NCBI GenBank assembly: GCA_002070415.1
Contig: MWDF01000014.1
Span: 1-44,069 of the forward strand
DNA: 44,069 nt
Direction: 5' to 3'
Source: Firmicutes bacterium ADurb.Bin153
GTDB lineage: Bacteria; Bacillota; DTU025; MWDF01
Shown: one piece after another, positions 17,569 through 26,476 of the stretch
Layout: each line of letters begins with the position of its first letter
Numbering within the stretch: the first letter of the stretch is position 1
The notes under the pieces: model-generated
Databases searched by the model: none
The model's input: the letters and a program-made list of their open reading frames with translations, nothing else
Told to the model about the DNA's origin: nothing
Position numbers and translations under genes: made by a program

Positions 17569-18882
17569 ATGGCTGTAAGGACGTTCGTCGGCGGCATACA
17601 CCCGGCACAGTGCAAGTTCACGTGCGATGCCGAGACTGTCGCAGCGCCCGTGCCGGCAAGGGTGACGGTGCCGGTGGGTCCTTCGTGGGTCGGCTACAAA
17701 GTGCTGGCCCCGAGGGGGACCGAGGTCAAGGTAGGTCAGAAGTTGGCGGACAATGAGGGCTTCATGTGCGTTCCGACGCATTCCCCGGTATCCGGCAAAG
17801 TAGTGGATGCGAAGCCATACAGGGCCCATACTGGGCTCGAATTCCTTGGAATAACGATCGAATCGGATGGGAAGCAGGAGTTATGCGAGGGTATCGGACC
17901 GGTCGGGGACCTGGATTCGATAAGCCCCGAGGATATCCGCAGGATCATCAGGGAGGCCGGGATGCTCGGCATGGGAGGGGCGGAGTTTCCGACCCACGTC
18001 AAGCTCTCGCTGCCTCAGGGCGTGAAGGTCGACACGGTCGTTGTCAACGGGGGCGAGTGCGAACCTTACCTCACATCGGACCACAAGCTGATGGTCGAGC
18101 GCGCTGCCAGGGTAGTACACGGCACTTCAATCGTGATGAGGAGCGTGGGCGTGAAGAAGGCCGTGATCGGAGTCGAGGACAACAAGCCCGACGCCGTAGC
18201 GGCGCTGACGGAGGCCGCGTGCAAGTGGCAGGGCATAGACGTGATGCCCTTGAAGTCGAGCTATCCTCAAGGATATGAGAAGGCGATCATAAAGGCGACG
18301 CTGGGCCGCGAGGTGCCTCCGGGCGCTCTGCCGTTCAGCGTCGGGGTCGTAGTCGTAAACGTCGCGACCGCGGCTGCCATATCGGACAGGTTCGAAACCG
18401 GCATGCCGCTCATGAAGAGGCTGGTTACCGTGTCCGGCTCCGCCGTGGCCAAGCCCTCCACCGTCGAGGCCTACATCGGGACCTACGCTTCCGAGCTGGT
18501 CGGACTGTGCGGAGGCATCAAGGGGGACCTCGGCAAGGTGATATTCGGCGGGCCCATGATGGGAGTCGCGGCACCGGGCCTGGACTTCCCGATCACAAAG
18601 GGGACTTCGGGCATAGTGCTGCTAGGAAGGCAGGAGGCCCTCTTCTGGAAGGAGATGCCCTGCATCAGGTGCGGCAGGTGCAACGAGGTCTGCCCCATGT
18701 TCCTCGAACCTTCGGAGATACACAAATACGCCCTGGCCGAAGACATGGCCAAGGCGGAGAAACTATTCGCCGCCGACTGCATGGAATGTGGGTGCTGCTC
18801 GTACGTGTGCCCGTCGAAGAGGCCGCTGGTGCAGTCGATAAAGCTGGCCAAGCAATATGCGCTGGCCAGGCGCAAGAAGTGA
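17569..18882 (+). CDS. rnfC: Rnf complex subunit C
   Basis: 437-residue peripheral subunit of the ion-translocating ferredoxin:NAD+ oxidoreductase. It has the N-terminal RnfC barrel domain, the NADH/FMN-binding middle part with GMLGMGGAEFPTHVKL and NGGECEPYLTSD, and two [4Fe-4S] sites near the end: Cys365/368/371/375 and Cys404/407/410/414. It is the NAD(H)-reacting subunit. The start is ATG 17569 after AAGGAGTGA. It heads a rnfCDGEAB order that is the same as in Clostridia and Acetobacterium. Confidence 0.96.
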   Translation: MAVRTFVGGIHPAQCKFTCDAETVAAPVPARVTVPVGPSWVGYKVLAPRGTEVKVGQKLADNEGFMCVPTHSPVSGKVVDAKPYRAHTGLEFLGITIESDGKQELCEGIGPVGDLDSISPEDIRRIIREAGMLGMGGAEFPTHVKLSLPQGVKVDTVVVNGGECEPYLTSDHKLMVERAARVVHGTSIVMRSVGVKKAVIGVEDNKPDAVAALTEAACKWQGIDVMPLKSSYPQGYEKAIIKATLGREVPPGALPFSVGVVVVNVATAAAISDRFETGMPLMKRLVTVSGSAVAKPSTVEAYIGTYASELVGLCGGIKGDLGKVIFGGPMMGVAAPGLDFPITKGTSGIVLLGRQEALFWKEMPCIRCGRCNEVCPMFLEPSEIHKYALAEDMAKAEKLFAADCMECGCCSYVCPSKRPLVQSIKLAKQYALARRKK

Positions 18883-18895
18883 CGGGGTGATGGAT

Positions 18896-19867
18896 ATGTC
18901 CGAAAAAGGCCTTATAATCACCGCTGCGCCCCACATTAGGGACAGGGTGGCTACGCCGAGGATAATGAACGCGGTCTTCATCGCGCTCATGCCCGCGGCG
19001 CTTTGCGGAGTCTATTTCTTCGGCCCCTGGGCCGCGATCAACCTCGTCGTGGGCGTGGCTTCGGCGGTGCTCTGGGAGTATGCGATCCAGAGGATATGGA
19101 AGCTCGACGTCACGGTAAGCGACGGCTCGGCCGCCCTGACAGGGCTTCTTGTGGCATTGACTCTGCCTCCGGCGGTAGAGCCGTGGGTCACGGCCCTGGC
19201 CTGCCTAGTGGCCATAGGCCCCGGCAAGATAGTCTTCGGCGGCCTGGGCTACAACATCTTCAACCCCGCCCTGATAGGCAGGACGTTCGCAGCGCTTTCT
19301 TGGCCTTCGGTGATAGGCGCAGGGTATGTCTCCCCGGACGGGATAGCCGCCTGGAAGCGCGGGCTCGACGTAGTGGCGTCGGCTACGCCCCTGGGCCTGC
19401 TCAAGTCTGGGGAGATCGGCTCGACGTCGCTGTCGAGGCTGTACGGCCCGCTGTTCTTCGGGAACGTGGGAGGATCCCTCGGCGAGACATCGGCGATCGC
19501 CCTTCTGATAGGGGCCCTGCTCCTGCTCTTCGCGGGCGTCATAACCCTTAGGATACCACTCGTGTACATGCTGACGACCGCGGTTATGGCCATGCTCTTC
19601 AACCAGGACCCGGTATTCCATCTGCTTTCGGGAGGCCTCATCCTCGGTGCCTTCTTCATGGCGACGGACTACGTGACCAGCCCGATAAAACCGGTCGGCC
19701 AGATAGTCTACGCCGTAGGGCTCGGTTTGTTCACGTTCCTGATCAGGATGTTCGGGAGCTACCCCGAAGGCGTGGCGTTTTCGATACTTCTTATGAACTG
19801 CTTCGTGCCCCTCATCGAAAGGTTCGGCGCACAGAAGCGTTTCGGGGAGGTGCGCAACCGTGCGTGA
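18896..19867 (+). CDS. rnfD: Rnf complex subunit D
   Basis: 323-residue integral membrane subunit with several hydrophobic helices. The segment VASATPLG places Thr164 where RnfD/NqrB carry covalently bound FMN. It belongs to the ion-conducting core. I chose ATG 18896 because GGGGTG at 18884-18889 is correctly spaced for it; ATG 18890 overlaps that site, and the open frame back to 18857 lies inside rnfC. It ends overlapping the GTG of rnfG. Flavin attachment would need an ApbE flavin transferase, which is not in the window. Confidence 0.95.
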   Translation: MSEKGLIITAAPHIRDRVATPRIMNAVFIALMPAALCGVYFFGPWAAINLVVGVASAVLWEYAIQRIWKLDVTVSDGSAALTGLLVALTLPPAVEPWVTALACLVAIGPGKIVFGGLGYNIFNPALIGRTFAALSWPSVIGAGYVSPDGIAAWKRGLDVVASATPLGLLKSGEIGSTSLSRLYGPLFFGNVGGSLGETSAIALLIGALLLLFAGVITLRIPLVYMLTTAVMAMLFNQDPVFHLLSGGLILGAFFMATDYVTSPIKPVGQIVYAVGLGLFTFLIRMFGSYPEGVAFSILLMNCFVPLIERFGAQKRFGEVRNRA

Positions 19868-20420
19868 TTTCATAAGATACGGTGCGATACTTACGGCAAT
19901 ATGCGTGATATCCGGGGTCTCGCTGGCGTTCGTATACAGCAAGACCAGCGTGATAATCGAAGAGAGGCAGGCCAAGGAGGCCATGAAGGCGATGGCGGTC
20001 GTCCTTCCTTCCGCCACCGACTTCGAGCCAGTCCCCGCGATAGAGCTTTCCGCGGCGTCCGGGGAGGAGAAGGGGATCATCGAAGCCTACCTCGGCAAGG
20101 CCGCCGGTTCGACCGTCGGTGCTATAGTCAAGGTGGAAGGCGCAGGATACGGTGGCATGATCACGATGCTGGTCGGCATGGATACACAGGGCGTTTGCCA
20201 GGGTATGCAGGTCATCAGCCAGAGCGAGACGCCGGGCCTGGGGGCCAACGTCAAAGAAGAGCCGTTCTACGGCCAGTTCGCCGGCAAGAAGGGCGTGCTT
20301 TCCATCACGAAGGAGGGCGGCCAGATAGACGGCATTTCAGGCGCCACGATTTCGTCCAGGGGTGCAGTGGCGGGGGTCAACAAGGCCCTCAGGATAGCCA
20401 AGGCCCTCCTCGGAATGTAA
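19860..20420 (+). CDS. rnfG: Rnf complex subunit G
   Basis: 186-residue subunit with one N-terminal membrane helix (about 5-26) and an extracytoplasmic FMN-binding domain. The flavinylation motif is SGATISS, with Thr163 the expected covalent FMN site. The start is GTG 19860, preceded by CGGGGAGG and overlapping the rnfD stop, consistent with translational coupling. RnfG lies on the outer side of the membrane and is the subunit best placed to pass electrons to an extracytoplasmic cytochrome such as the one at 12669; that contact is my inference. Confidence 0.95.
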   Translation: MRDFIRYGAILTAICVISGVSLAFVYSKTSVIIEERQAKEAMKAMAVVLPSATDFEPVPAIELSAASGEEKGIIEAYLGKAAGSTVGAIVKVEGAGYGGMITMLVGMDTQGVCQGMQVISQSETPGLGANVKEEPFYGQFAGKKGVLSITKEGGQIDGISGATISSRGAVAGVNKALRIAKALLGM

Positions 20421-20434
20421 GGGGGTAGGCGGCA

Positions 20435-21091
20435 ATGAGCGCAATCAAGGAGTTCAAGAAGGGCCTATGGGCCGAAAGCCCCACCTTCGCCCTGCTAATC
20501 GGGATGTGCCCCGCCATGATAGCCTCAACGGCGGTATCCAACGCGGTCGGCATGGGCCTCGCCGCAACGTTCGTCCTAGTATTCAGCAACCTGTTCATAT
20601 CGGCGCTAAGGAACCTGATACCGGACAAAATCAGGATACCCTGCTTCATCGTCGTCATCGCCACGTTCGTGACCATAGTCGACCTGAGCATGGCCGCCTA
20701 TCTGCCGGACCTGCACAGGATACTGGGCGTGTTCGTACCGCTAATAGTAGTGAACTGCATAATCCTGGCGAGGGCCGAGGCGTTCGCCTACAAGAACGGC
20801 GTCGTCGATTCGATCGCCGACGGCCTCGGGATGGGCCTCGGCTTCACCCTCGCGGTCATAATCCTCGCGATAATCAGGGAGCCCATAGCGACGGGCAAGA
20901 TCCTATACGCCAAGGACTTCGGTTTCGAAGGGATCGGCCTGATACCCGTCAAGTTCGCGGCGGCCCTGATAGACAAGCCCGTCGGCGGCTTCATGACCTT
21001 AGGCTTCGTGCTCGCTTCGATCAACGGGATCACGAGCAGGAGGAAGAAGGCCGACCGGGCTGGCCAAGCCTGCGTCGCGAAGGAGGTATAG
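20435..21091 (+). CDS. rnfE: Rnf complex subunit E
   Basis: 218-residue integral membrane subunit with about six helices, homologous to NqrD/RsxE. The N-terminal IGMCPAMIAST corresponds to the conserved cysteine-bearing half-helix, which with RnfA binds an intramembrane iron-sulfur centre. A second cysteine sits in VVNCIILARAEAFAYKN. The start is ATG 20435 with AAGGGGG upstream, 14 bases after rnfG. It ends with a short basic tail. Confidence 0.95.
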   Translation: MSAIKEFKKGLWAESPTFALLIGMCPAMIASTAVSNAVGMGLAATFVLVFSNLFISALRNLIPDKIRIPCFIVVIATFVTIVDLSMAAYLPDLHRILGVFVPLIVVNCIILARAEAFAYKNGVVDSIADGLGMGLGFTLAVIILAIIREPIATGKILYAKDFGFEGIGLIPVKFAAALIDKPVGGFMTLGFVLASINGITSRRKKADRAGQACVAKEV

Positions 21092-21096
21092 CGGTC

Positions 21097-21693
21097 ATGA
21101 AAGAGCTTTTCGTTATACTGCTTAGCACGATACTAATAAACAACTACATGCTGGCCAGGATCATGGGCACATGCCCCTTCATAGGAGTCTCGAACCAGTT
21201 CGACACGGCCATGGGCATGGCCGCTGCAGTGGTATTCGTTATGAGCCTTGCCGCCGCGGTCACCTGGATGGTCCAGTATTACCTGCTCGTGCCCCTCGGA
21301 CTGGGCTTTTTGCAGACAGTCTCCTTCATCCTGGTGATCGCAGCTCTCGTTCAGCTGATCGAGATGATAATCCTGAAGATGAGCCCGACGCTCTACAGGG
21401 CGCTTGGCATATACCTGCCGCTCATCACGACAAACTGCGCCGTGCTCGGCGTGGCCGTGATCAACGTGCGTGACGGGTACAACTTCATCGAGGCGGTTAT
21501 CTCGGGCACCGGAGGCGGCATAGGGTTCTCCCTGGTCCTCATAGCGATGGCCGCCCTCAGGGAGAAGCTGAACACCGCGCCCATAGCGAAGTCCTTCCAG
21601 GGCTTCCCTCTGGCGCTGATCATAACTGCGCAGATGGCGATGGCTTTCCTTGGCTTCTCCGGTTTCAACCTCGAGAAGCTGTTCGGCCTATGA
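21097..21693 (+). CDS. rnfA: Rnf complex subunit A
   Basis: 198-residue integral membrane subunit homologous to NqrE/RsxA, with about six helices in inverted topology relative to RnfE. Conserved segments are INNYMLARIMGTCPFIGVS and LPLITTNCAVLGVA, each with the cysteine expected near the intramembrane iron-sulfur centre. The start is ATG 21097 with AGGAGG at 21081-21086; the open frame back to 20467 only shadows rnfE. Five bases separate it from rnfE. Confidence 0.96.
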   Translation: MKELFVILLSTILINNYMLARIMGTCPFIGVSNQFDTAMGMAAAVVFVMSLAAAVTWMVQYYLLVPLGLGFLQTVSFILVIAALVQLIEMIILKMSPTLYRALGIYLPLITTNCAVLGVAVINVRDGYNFIEAVISGTGGGIGFSLVLIAMAALREKLNTAPIAKSFQGFPLALIITAQMAMAFLGFSGFNLEKLFGL

Positions 21694-21713
21694 TCGACGG
21701 CTTACGGGGGTGA

Positions 21714-22541
21714 ATGGAAATGATAGTTAACAGCCTTCTTATACTGGGCGGCATGGGCCTCGTATTCGGATTGGCCCTGGCGGTGGCGGCGAAGCTGCTC
21801 GCGGTGGAGCACGATCCGAAGGTCGACATGATACTGGGAGTGCTTCCGGGGGCCAACTGCGGCGCTTGCGGATATCCCGGGTGCAGCGGGCTGGCCAAGG
21901 CGATAAGCGAGGAGAAGGCGCCTTGCGGGGCCTGCCTGGTCGGCGGCTCCAGGGTGGCGGCGAAGATAGCCGAGATCATGGGAGTGGCAGCGGTGGCCGG
22001 GGACGGGCCCAAGTTCTCGAGGCTGATGTGCGCCGGCGGCAAGGGCATAGCCAAGGACCTTGCGGAGTACAAGGGGATAGACACCTGCGCCGCGGCCAAT
22101 GCGGTCAGCGGCGGCTTCAAGGCGTGCTCCTACGGCTGCCTGGGCATCGGCACATGCGTCAGAGAGTGCCCGTTCGACGCTATGTACATGGGCGAGGATG
22201 GCCTGCCGAAGATCGACGACTCGAAGTGCACCGGCTGCGGCAAGTGCGTGTCGGTTTGCCCGAGGCACCTGCTGGCGCTAAGGAGCGCCGGGGAGCCGGT
22301 CAACGTGGTCTGCTGCTCGAAGGCGCCGATTCCCAAGGACAAACAGGACTGCCAGGCGGTCTGCATCGGATGCCAGATATGCGTAAAGAACTGCCCCGCG
22401 GGGGCCATATCCATGGACGGCACTGTGGCAGTGATCGACAACTCGAAATGCACGAAGTGCGGCATATGCGTGCAGAAGTGCCCCGCCAAGTGCATCCACA
22501 ACCTGTTCGGCCCCGATTCGGACCTTAAGGTAGAAGCCTAG
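21714..22541 (+). CDS. rnfB: Rnf complex subunit B (ferredoxin-accepting)
   Basis: 275-residue subunit with one N-terminal helix (about 5-28) and a chain of iron-sulfur sites. The first is the four-cysteine domain beginning CGACGYPGC. Four ferredoxin-type CxxCxxCxxxCP-like sites follow, around CLGIGTCVRECP, CTGCGKCVSVCP, CIGCQICVKNCP and CTKCGICVQKCP. RnfB takes electrons from reduced ferredoxin and passes them to the membrane core. The start is ATG 21714 after CGGGGGTGA. It is the last gene of the operon, with a strong terminator 12 bases after its stop. Confidence 0.96.
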   Translation: MEMIVNSLLILGGMGLVFGLALAVAAKLLAVEHDPKVDMILGVLPGANCGACGYPGCSGLAKAISEEKAPCGACLVGGSRVAAKIAEIMGVAAVAGDGPKFSRLMCAGGKGIAKDLAEYKGIDTCAAANAVSGGFKACSYGCLGIGTCVRECPFDAMYMGEDGLPKIDDSKCTGCGKCVSVCPRHLLALRSAGEPVNVVCCSKAPIPKDKQDCQAVCIGCQICVKNCPAGAISMDGTVAVIDNSKCTKCGICVQKCPAKCIHNLFGPDSDLKVEA

Positions 22542-22552
22542 GACATCTTCCC

Positions 22553-22592
22553 GGCCGCCCCCGCGCGATGCTTTGCGCGGGGGCGGCCTTTT
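22553..22592 (+). terminator. Strong terminator ending the rnf operon
   Basis: A 14-bp perfect GC-rich stem (22553-22566 with 22575-22588), an 8-base loop, then TTTT. It marks the 3' end of the rseC-rnfB unit. Confidence 0.92.
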
Positions 22593-22617
22593 CCGTGATG
22601 CGTTCCCGATGCCGTGC

Positions 22618-22641
22618 GATTTTGTGTTAAATTATATAAAA
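22618..22641 (+). promoter_or_regulatory. AT-rich promoter-like stretch before maf
   Basis: The 24 bases include TATAAA at 22635-22640 and stand out from GC-rich surroundings, directly after the rnf terminator and about 30 bases before maf. No clear -35 hexamer is seen, so the exact promoter is unresolved. Confidence 0.4.
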
Positions 22642-22669
22642 GGGAGACGGAAGCAAGGCCCGAGAGGCC

Positions 22670-23263
22670 ATGGCATCCGGTAGAAGAATGGCGGGACTTA
22701 TTCTGGCCTCCGCATCGCCCAGGAGGATAGAGCTCCTGGGTTCGCTGGGGCTCATCTTCGACGTGATTCCTAGCAGCGCGGACGAATACCTGGATGGAAG
22801 GCCCGAACCCGGCCTTCTGGTAGAGGCGTTGGCGAGGAGGAAGGCCCGGGCCGTGGCTGGCGGAAGGCCAGAGGACGTGGTCCTCGGCGCCGATACGGTA
22901 GTGGTCCTGGACGGCGAGGTCCTCGGGAAGCCCGCTGGCCCGGAGGAAGCGAAATGCATGCTCCGGAAGCTGCAGGGACGGGAGCACGAGGTCTTCACGG
23001 GAGTGTGCGTGGTCTGCTCGGCGAGGGGCTTCGAATCGTACGCCCACGAGAGGACCAGGGTACGCTTCCTTCCTATGTCGGAAGATGAGATAGCAGGGTA
23101 TGTCGCGACAGAAGAGCCGCTGGACAAGGCGGGCGCCTATGCCATACAGGGGCTGGGCTCGCTCTACGTAGAAGGCATAACGGGGGACTACTTCAACGTA
23201 GTCGGACTTCCGTTAAGGCTCGCGGCTCGCCTTCTGAAGGAGGCGGGCATCCGGGTGATCTAG
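22670..23263 (+). CDS. maf: Maf/Ham1-superfamily nucleotide pyrophosphatase
   Basis: 197-residue house-cleaning enzyme that hydrolyses non-canonical or modified nucleoside triphosphates (dTTP/UTP-type in the YhdE/Maf group). Motifs are LASASPRR at the N terminus, the catalytic region GADTVVVLDGEVLGKP, and DKAGAYAIQGLGSLYVEGITGDYFNVVGLP. The start is uncertain: ATG 22670 gives MASGRRMAG, while ATG 22688 gives MAGLILASASPRR, which looks more like typical Maf N termini; neither has a strong ribosome-binding site. maf-radC-mreBCD is the B. subtilis order and links it to the division and cell-shape cluster. Confidence 0.95.
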   Translation: MASGRRMAGLILASASPRRIELLGSLGLIFDVIPSSADEYLDGRPEPGLLVEALARRKARAVAGGRPEDVVLGADTVVVLDGEVLGKPAGPEEAKCMLRKLQGREHEVFTGVCVVCSARGFESYAHERTRVRFLPMSEDEIAGYVATEEPLDKAGAYAIQGLGSLYVEGITGDYFNVVGLPLRLAARLLKEAGIRVI

Positions 23264-23310
23264 CCCGAGAAGGCCCTCGTCTGCAGTATAGTGCAGGGGG
23301 GGCGCTTAGG

Positions 23311-24015
23311 ATGACGAAAGAAACTACCAAGGGCATGAAGGCGATGCCCATCAGGGAGAGGCCGACCGAAAGGCTGTTCTCGCTGGGGCCGGCGGCACTC
23401 AGCACCGCAGAGCTGATCGCCGTTATAATCAGGTGCGGCAACAGGCATGAGAGCGCGCTGGAGGCGGCGATGAGGATCATCAGCGGGTGCGGAGGCCAGG
23501 AAAGGCTCGCCTCGTTGGACGCGAAGGAGCTTTCCAGGGCCGCAAGGCTCGGGAAGGTGAGGACGGCGCAGATAAAAGCGGCGGTCGAGCTGGGTTCCAG
23601 GATAGCGTCCGGGACCATCGGGGAGCGGCCGAGGATATCGGTGGCCGTCGACGCGGCCGCGATGCTGAAGCCGGGCATGAGGCACCTTAGGTGCGAGGAA
23701 TTCAGGGTGATGACGTTGGATTCCAAGAACCGGATGCTGGACATCGAGACCGTGTCCGTGGGCACTCTGACGGCGTCCCTGGTACATCCGAGGGAGGTAT
23801 TCAGGGCGGCCATCGTAAGGAACTCCGCCGCGCTGATAGTGGCCCACAACCACCCCAGCGGGGACCCGACCCCGAGCAGGGAGGACATGGCCGTGACGGC
23901 GAGGCTGCTGGAAGCGGGGAAGCTCATCGGGATAGAGGTTCTCGACCACATAGTCATAGGAGGAGACTCCTACGTAAGCTTCAAGGAGACAGGCATTCTG
24001 GGCAAAACCGGCTGA
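23311..24015 (+). CDS. radC: RadC-family JAB-domain protein
   Basis: 234-residue protein with an N-terminal helix-hairpin-helix-like region (PTERLFSLGPAALSTAELIA) and a C-terminal JAB/MPN metalloprotease-like domain. The metal-binding motif is HNHPSGDPTPSREDM, with the upstream Glu expected in the conserved strand. RadC was once thought to act in DNA repair; its real role is unsettled. The start is ATG 23311 after a G-rich stretch. It lies between maf and mreB, as in B. subtilis. Confidence 0.95.
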   Translation: MTKETTKGMKAMPIRERPTERLFSLGPAALSTAELIAVIIRCGNRHESALEAAMRIISGCGGQERLASLDAKELSRAARLGKVRTAQIKAAVELGSRIASGTIGERPRISVAVDAAAMLKPGMRHLRCEEFRVMTLDSKNRMLDIETVSVGTLTASLVHPREVFRAAIVRNSAALIVAHNHPSGDPTPSREDMAVTARLLEAGKLIGIEVLDHIVIGGDSYVSFKETGILGKTG

Positions 24016-24042
24016 GGCCGGATGCCGAAAGGGGATTTATAT

Positions 24043-25080
24043 ATGGGTTTGTTCGATGCTTTCTCAAGAGACATCGGCATCGACCTCGGTACGGCCAACA
24101 CGCTCGTGTTCCTCAAGGGCAAGGGTGTAGTGGTGCAGGAGCCTTCGGTCGTGGCGATGGACATGGATACCGGCAAGGTCCTGTCGGTGGGACTGGACGC
24201 TAAGCAGATGCTGGGGCGCACCCCGGCCAACGTGAAGGCCGTAAGGCCCCTTAGGGACGGGGTCATAGCCGACTTCGACGTGACCGAGGAGATGCTGCGC
24301 TACTTCATGAGGAAAGTGCACAACAGCATGGGGCTCGTGAAGCCGAAAGTGGTGGTAGGCTGCCCATCCGGTGTCACGGAAGTTGAGCGCAGGGCCATCG
24401 TGGACGCGGTGATGAGGGCCGGCGCGCGAGAAGCCCACCTGATAGAGGAGCCGAAGGCCGCGGCCATAGGGGCGGGGCTTCCCGTGACGGAGGCGACCGG
24501 CTCGATGATAGTGGACATCGGAGGCGGCACTACCGAAGTGGCGGTGCTCTCACTTGGCGGCATAGTCTCCTCCATATCGTCGAGGACCGCGGGAGACGAG
24601 ATGGACGACGCGATAATACAGCACATGAAGAAGGCCTACAACCTGCTCATAGGCGAGCGCACCGCCGAGGAGGTAAAGCAGAAGATAGGCTCCGCTTATG
24701 TCGTAGGGCCCGAGACCTACCTCGAAGTCAGGGGAAGGGACCTCGTGACGGGGCTTCCCAAGACCGTGAAGGTCGACAGCACCGAAATCAGGGAGGCTTT
24801 GGCGGAACCCGTCGGGACTATAGTCAACGCGGTGAAGGAGTGCCTCGAAAAGACGCCTCCCGAGCTGTCGGCAGACGTGATGGATAGGGGGATAATACTC
24901 GCCGGCGGCGGCTCGCTGCTGCTGGGGCTGGACAAGCTGCTCTCCAGGGAGACGGGCATTTCGGTGTTCGTATGCGAAGATCCGCTGACCGCGGTCGCAA
25001 GGGGCACCGGGATAGTCCTTGACCACCTGGAGTACCTCAAGGGGCTTTCGGCGTCATCCAGGCGTTACCAGCAGGGCTAG
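24043..25080 (+). CDS. mreB: Rod shape-determining protein MreB
   Basis: 345-residue bacterial actin that forms membrane-associated filaments and directs elongasome wall synthesis. Actin-fold motifs are [19 protein letters not shown] (phosphate 1), [15 protein letters not shown] (phosphate 2) and [16 protein letters not shown] (adenosine region). The start is ATG 24043 with GGGGAT at 24031-24036; the frame is open from 24022, but that part contains the ribosome-binding site. Its position after radC and before mreCD, mrdA and rodA indicates a rod-shaped, walled cell. Confidence 0.97.
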   Translation: MGLFDAFSRDIGIDLGTANTLVFLKGKGVVVQEPSVVAMDMDTGKVLSVGLDAKQMLGRTPANVKAVRPLRDGVIADFDVTEEMLRYFMRKVHNSMGLVKPKVVVGCPSGVTEVERRAIVDAVMRAGAREAHLIEEPKAAAIGAGLPVTEATGSMIVDIGGGTTEVAVLSLGGIVSSISSRTAGDEMDDAIIQHMKKAYNLLIGERTAEEVKQKIGSAYVVGPETYLEVRGRDLVTGLPKTVKVDSTEIREALAEPVGTIVNAVKECLEKTPPELSADVMDRGIILAGGGSLLLGLDKLLSRETGISVFVCEDPLTAVARGTGIVLDHLEYLKGLSASSRRYQQG

Positions 25081-25094
25081 GGGCGAAGTCCGGC

Positions 25095-25934
25095 ATGCGC
25101 GGGATTCCAAGGGCCGTAAGAGCCATCATAGCCGTACTAATGGTCGTAATCGCCCTATCGGTCGTCATATCGGCAACCTCCGGGGACAGGGCCGGCCTTA
25201 CGCTGCCCGAGAAGATTCTCAGGAGCATCTTCTCCCCCATAGGCAACTTCTTCTGGAACATCGGCAGGGGGGCCTCCGATTTCTTCGGAGGCCTGTTCAG
25301 GCTCGGCAGCATCATGGATGAGAACAGGCGCCTCAAGGAGGAAGTCGAGGCCCTGAAATCGAACGTGGCGCAGATATCAGGGCTGGAGGCGGAAAACGCG
25401 CGCCTTTCCGGCCTTCTCGACCTGAAGAAGCAGTTCAAGGGCAAGACCGTGGCGGCCAAAGTGGTATACAGGGATTTCGGCAACTGGCTGGGCACCGTGG
25501 TCATCGACAGGGGGTCAGCTGACGGGATAAAGCCCGGCATGGCGGTCATAAACAGCCTTGGCATAGTCGGGAGGGTGGTAGCAAGCACTTCGGGCACGGC
25601 CAGCATACTACTGGCGAACGATCCCAGGAACGCCATAGGGGCAGTCACCGTGCGGTCGAGGGATTTCGCGATAGCAGAGGGCGTAGGCGACGGCACCGGG
25701 GTCCTCAGGCTCAAGCCTTTCGGGGCGGCACCAGACATCAAGCCAGGGGACCTGGTCGTATCCAGCGGACTCGGGGGCGTCTATCCCGCCGGGCACATAA
25801 TCGGCGAGGTGGTGGACGTGGACGAGGGGGCGTACGGCATGGCGAAGGTGGCGTACGTGCGCTCGGCCGTGGATTTCAGCAGGGTCGAGGAGGTCCTCGT
25901 GCTCGTTGATTCGCAGAAGGGGAACCTTAAGTGA
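25095..25934 (+). CDS. mreC: Cell-shape protein MreC
   Basis: 279-residue bitopic protein. A membrane helix (about 9-27) is followed by a coiled coil (about 75-115, LKEEVEALKSNVAQISGLEA) and the two-barrel C-terminal domain with DRGSADGIKPGMAV and KPGDLVVSSGLGGVYPAG. MreC bridges MreB to PBP2 and RodA outside the membrane. The start is ATG 25095. Its stop overlaps the GTG of mreD, so the two are probably translationally coupled. Confidence 0.96.
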   Translation: MRGIPRAVRAIIAVLMVVIALSVVISATSGDRAGLTLPEKILRSIFSPIGNFFWNIGRGASDFFGGLFRLGSIMDENRRLKEEVEALKSNVAQISGLEAENARLSGLLDLKKQFKGKTVAAKVVYRDFGNWLGTVVIDRGSADGIKPGMAVINSLGIVGRVVASTSGTASILLANDPRNAIGAVTVRSRDFAIAEGVGDGTGVLRLKPFGAAPDIKPGDLVVSSGLGGVYPAGHIIGEVVDVDEGAYGMAKVAYVRSAVDFSRVEEVLVLVDSQKGNLK

Positions 25935-26458
25935 GGCCGTCAAGGGAGCACAGGCGGCCTGACCCCAGGATCGTGGCCGTTTTCGGCCTCGTGGCAGGCG
26001 TCATACTGCAAGAGGCGCTCCTTCCGGGGCTCCTTCCGGGCACGGCTCCGATAGAGCCGGTGTTCTGCTTCGTGACCGTGCTTGCGATACTGGGCCACAA
26101 CTCGGTCGCAATCGCGCTCGCCCTGGCGGGAGGGCTTACGTTCGACCTACTTACGGGCCGTCTTGTGGGATTGAACGCCCTGTCGTACTTCATATCCGCT
26201 TTGGCCGTGGTCTCGGTGCAGAAGAACCTCGTGAAGGAGACCCTCGTTGCGCCCGCGGCGGTCATTTTCGCAAGCTACCTCATAAAGGAGATAGCATACC
26301 TTTTCGTCCTGGTCTCGCTGGGCATGAGCTTCCCGCCGGCCAGGGTGCTCGCACAGTTGGTCTTCTCCTCGGCCGTGAATGCCTGCTTCGGTGCCTGCCT
26401 TTACTGGCTGCTGCACTTCAGGATGGGGCTGGGAGTGAGAGTGGACCGGGATTATTAG
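25931..26458 (+). CDS. mreD: Rod shape-determining membrane protein MreD
   Basis: 175-residue integral membrane protein with five or so hydrophobic helices and little else that is conserved, as is usual for MreD. The start is GTG 25931, overlapping the mreC stop. The basic N terminus (MRPSREHRRPDPR) should stay in the cytoplasm. Identity rests on topology, length and position between mreC and mrdA. Confidence 0.92.
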   Translation: MRPSREHRRPDPRIVAVFGLVAGVILQEALLPGLLPGTAPIEPVFCFVTVLAILGHNSVAIALALAGGLTFDLLTGRLVGLNALSYFISALAVVSVQKNLVKETLVAPAAVIFASYLIKEIAYLFVLVSLGMSFPPARVLAQLVFSSAVNACFGACLYWLLHFRMGLGVRVDRDY

Positions 26459-26476
26459 GGACTTTCCGGAGGGTTG

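Noticed and set aside
20467..21096. Open frame fused in front of rnfA
   Set aside because: It is an out-of-frame reading of rnfE with Arg/His/Gly-rich composition; RnfA proper begins at ATG 21097.
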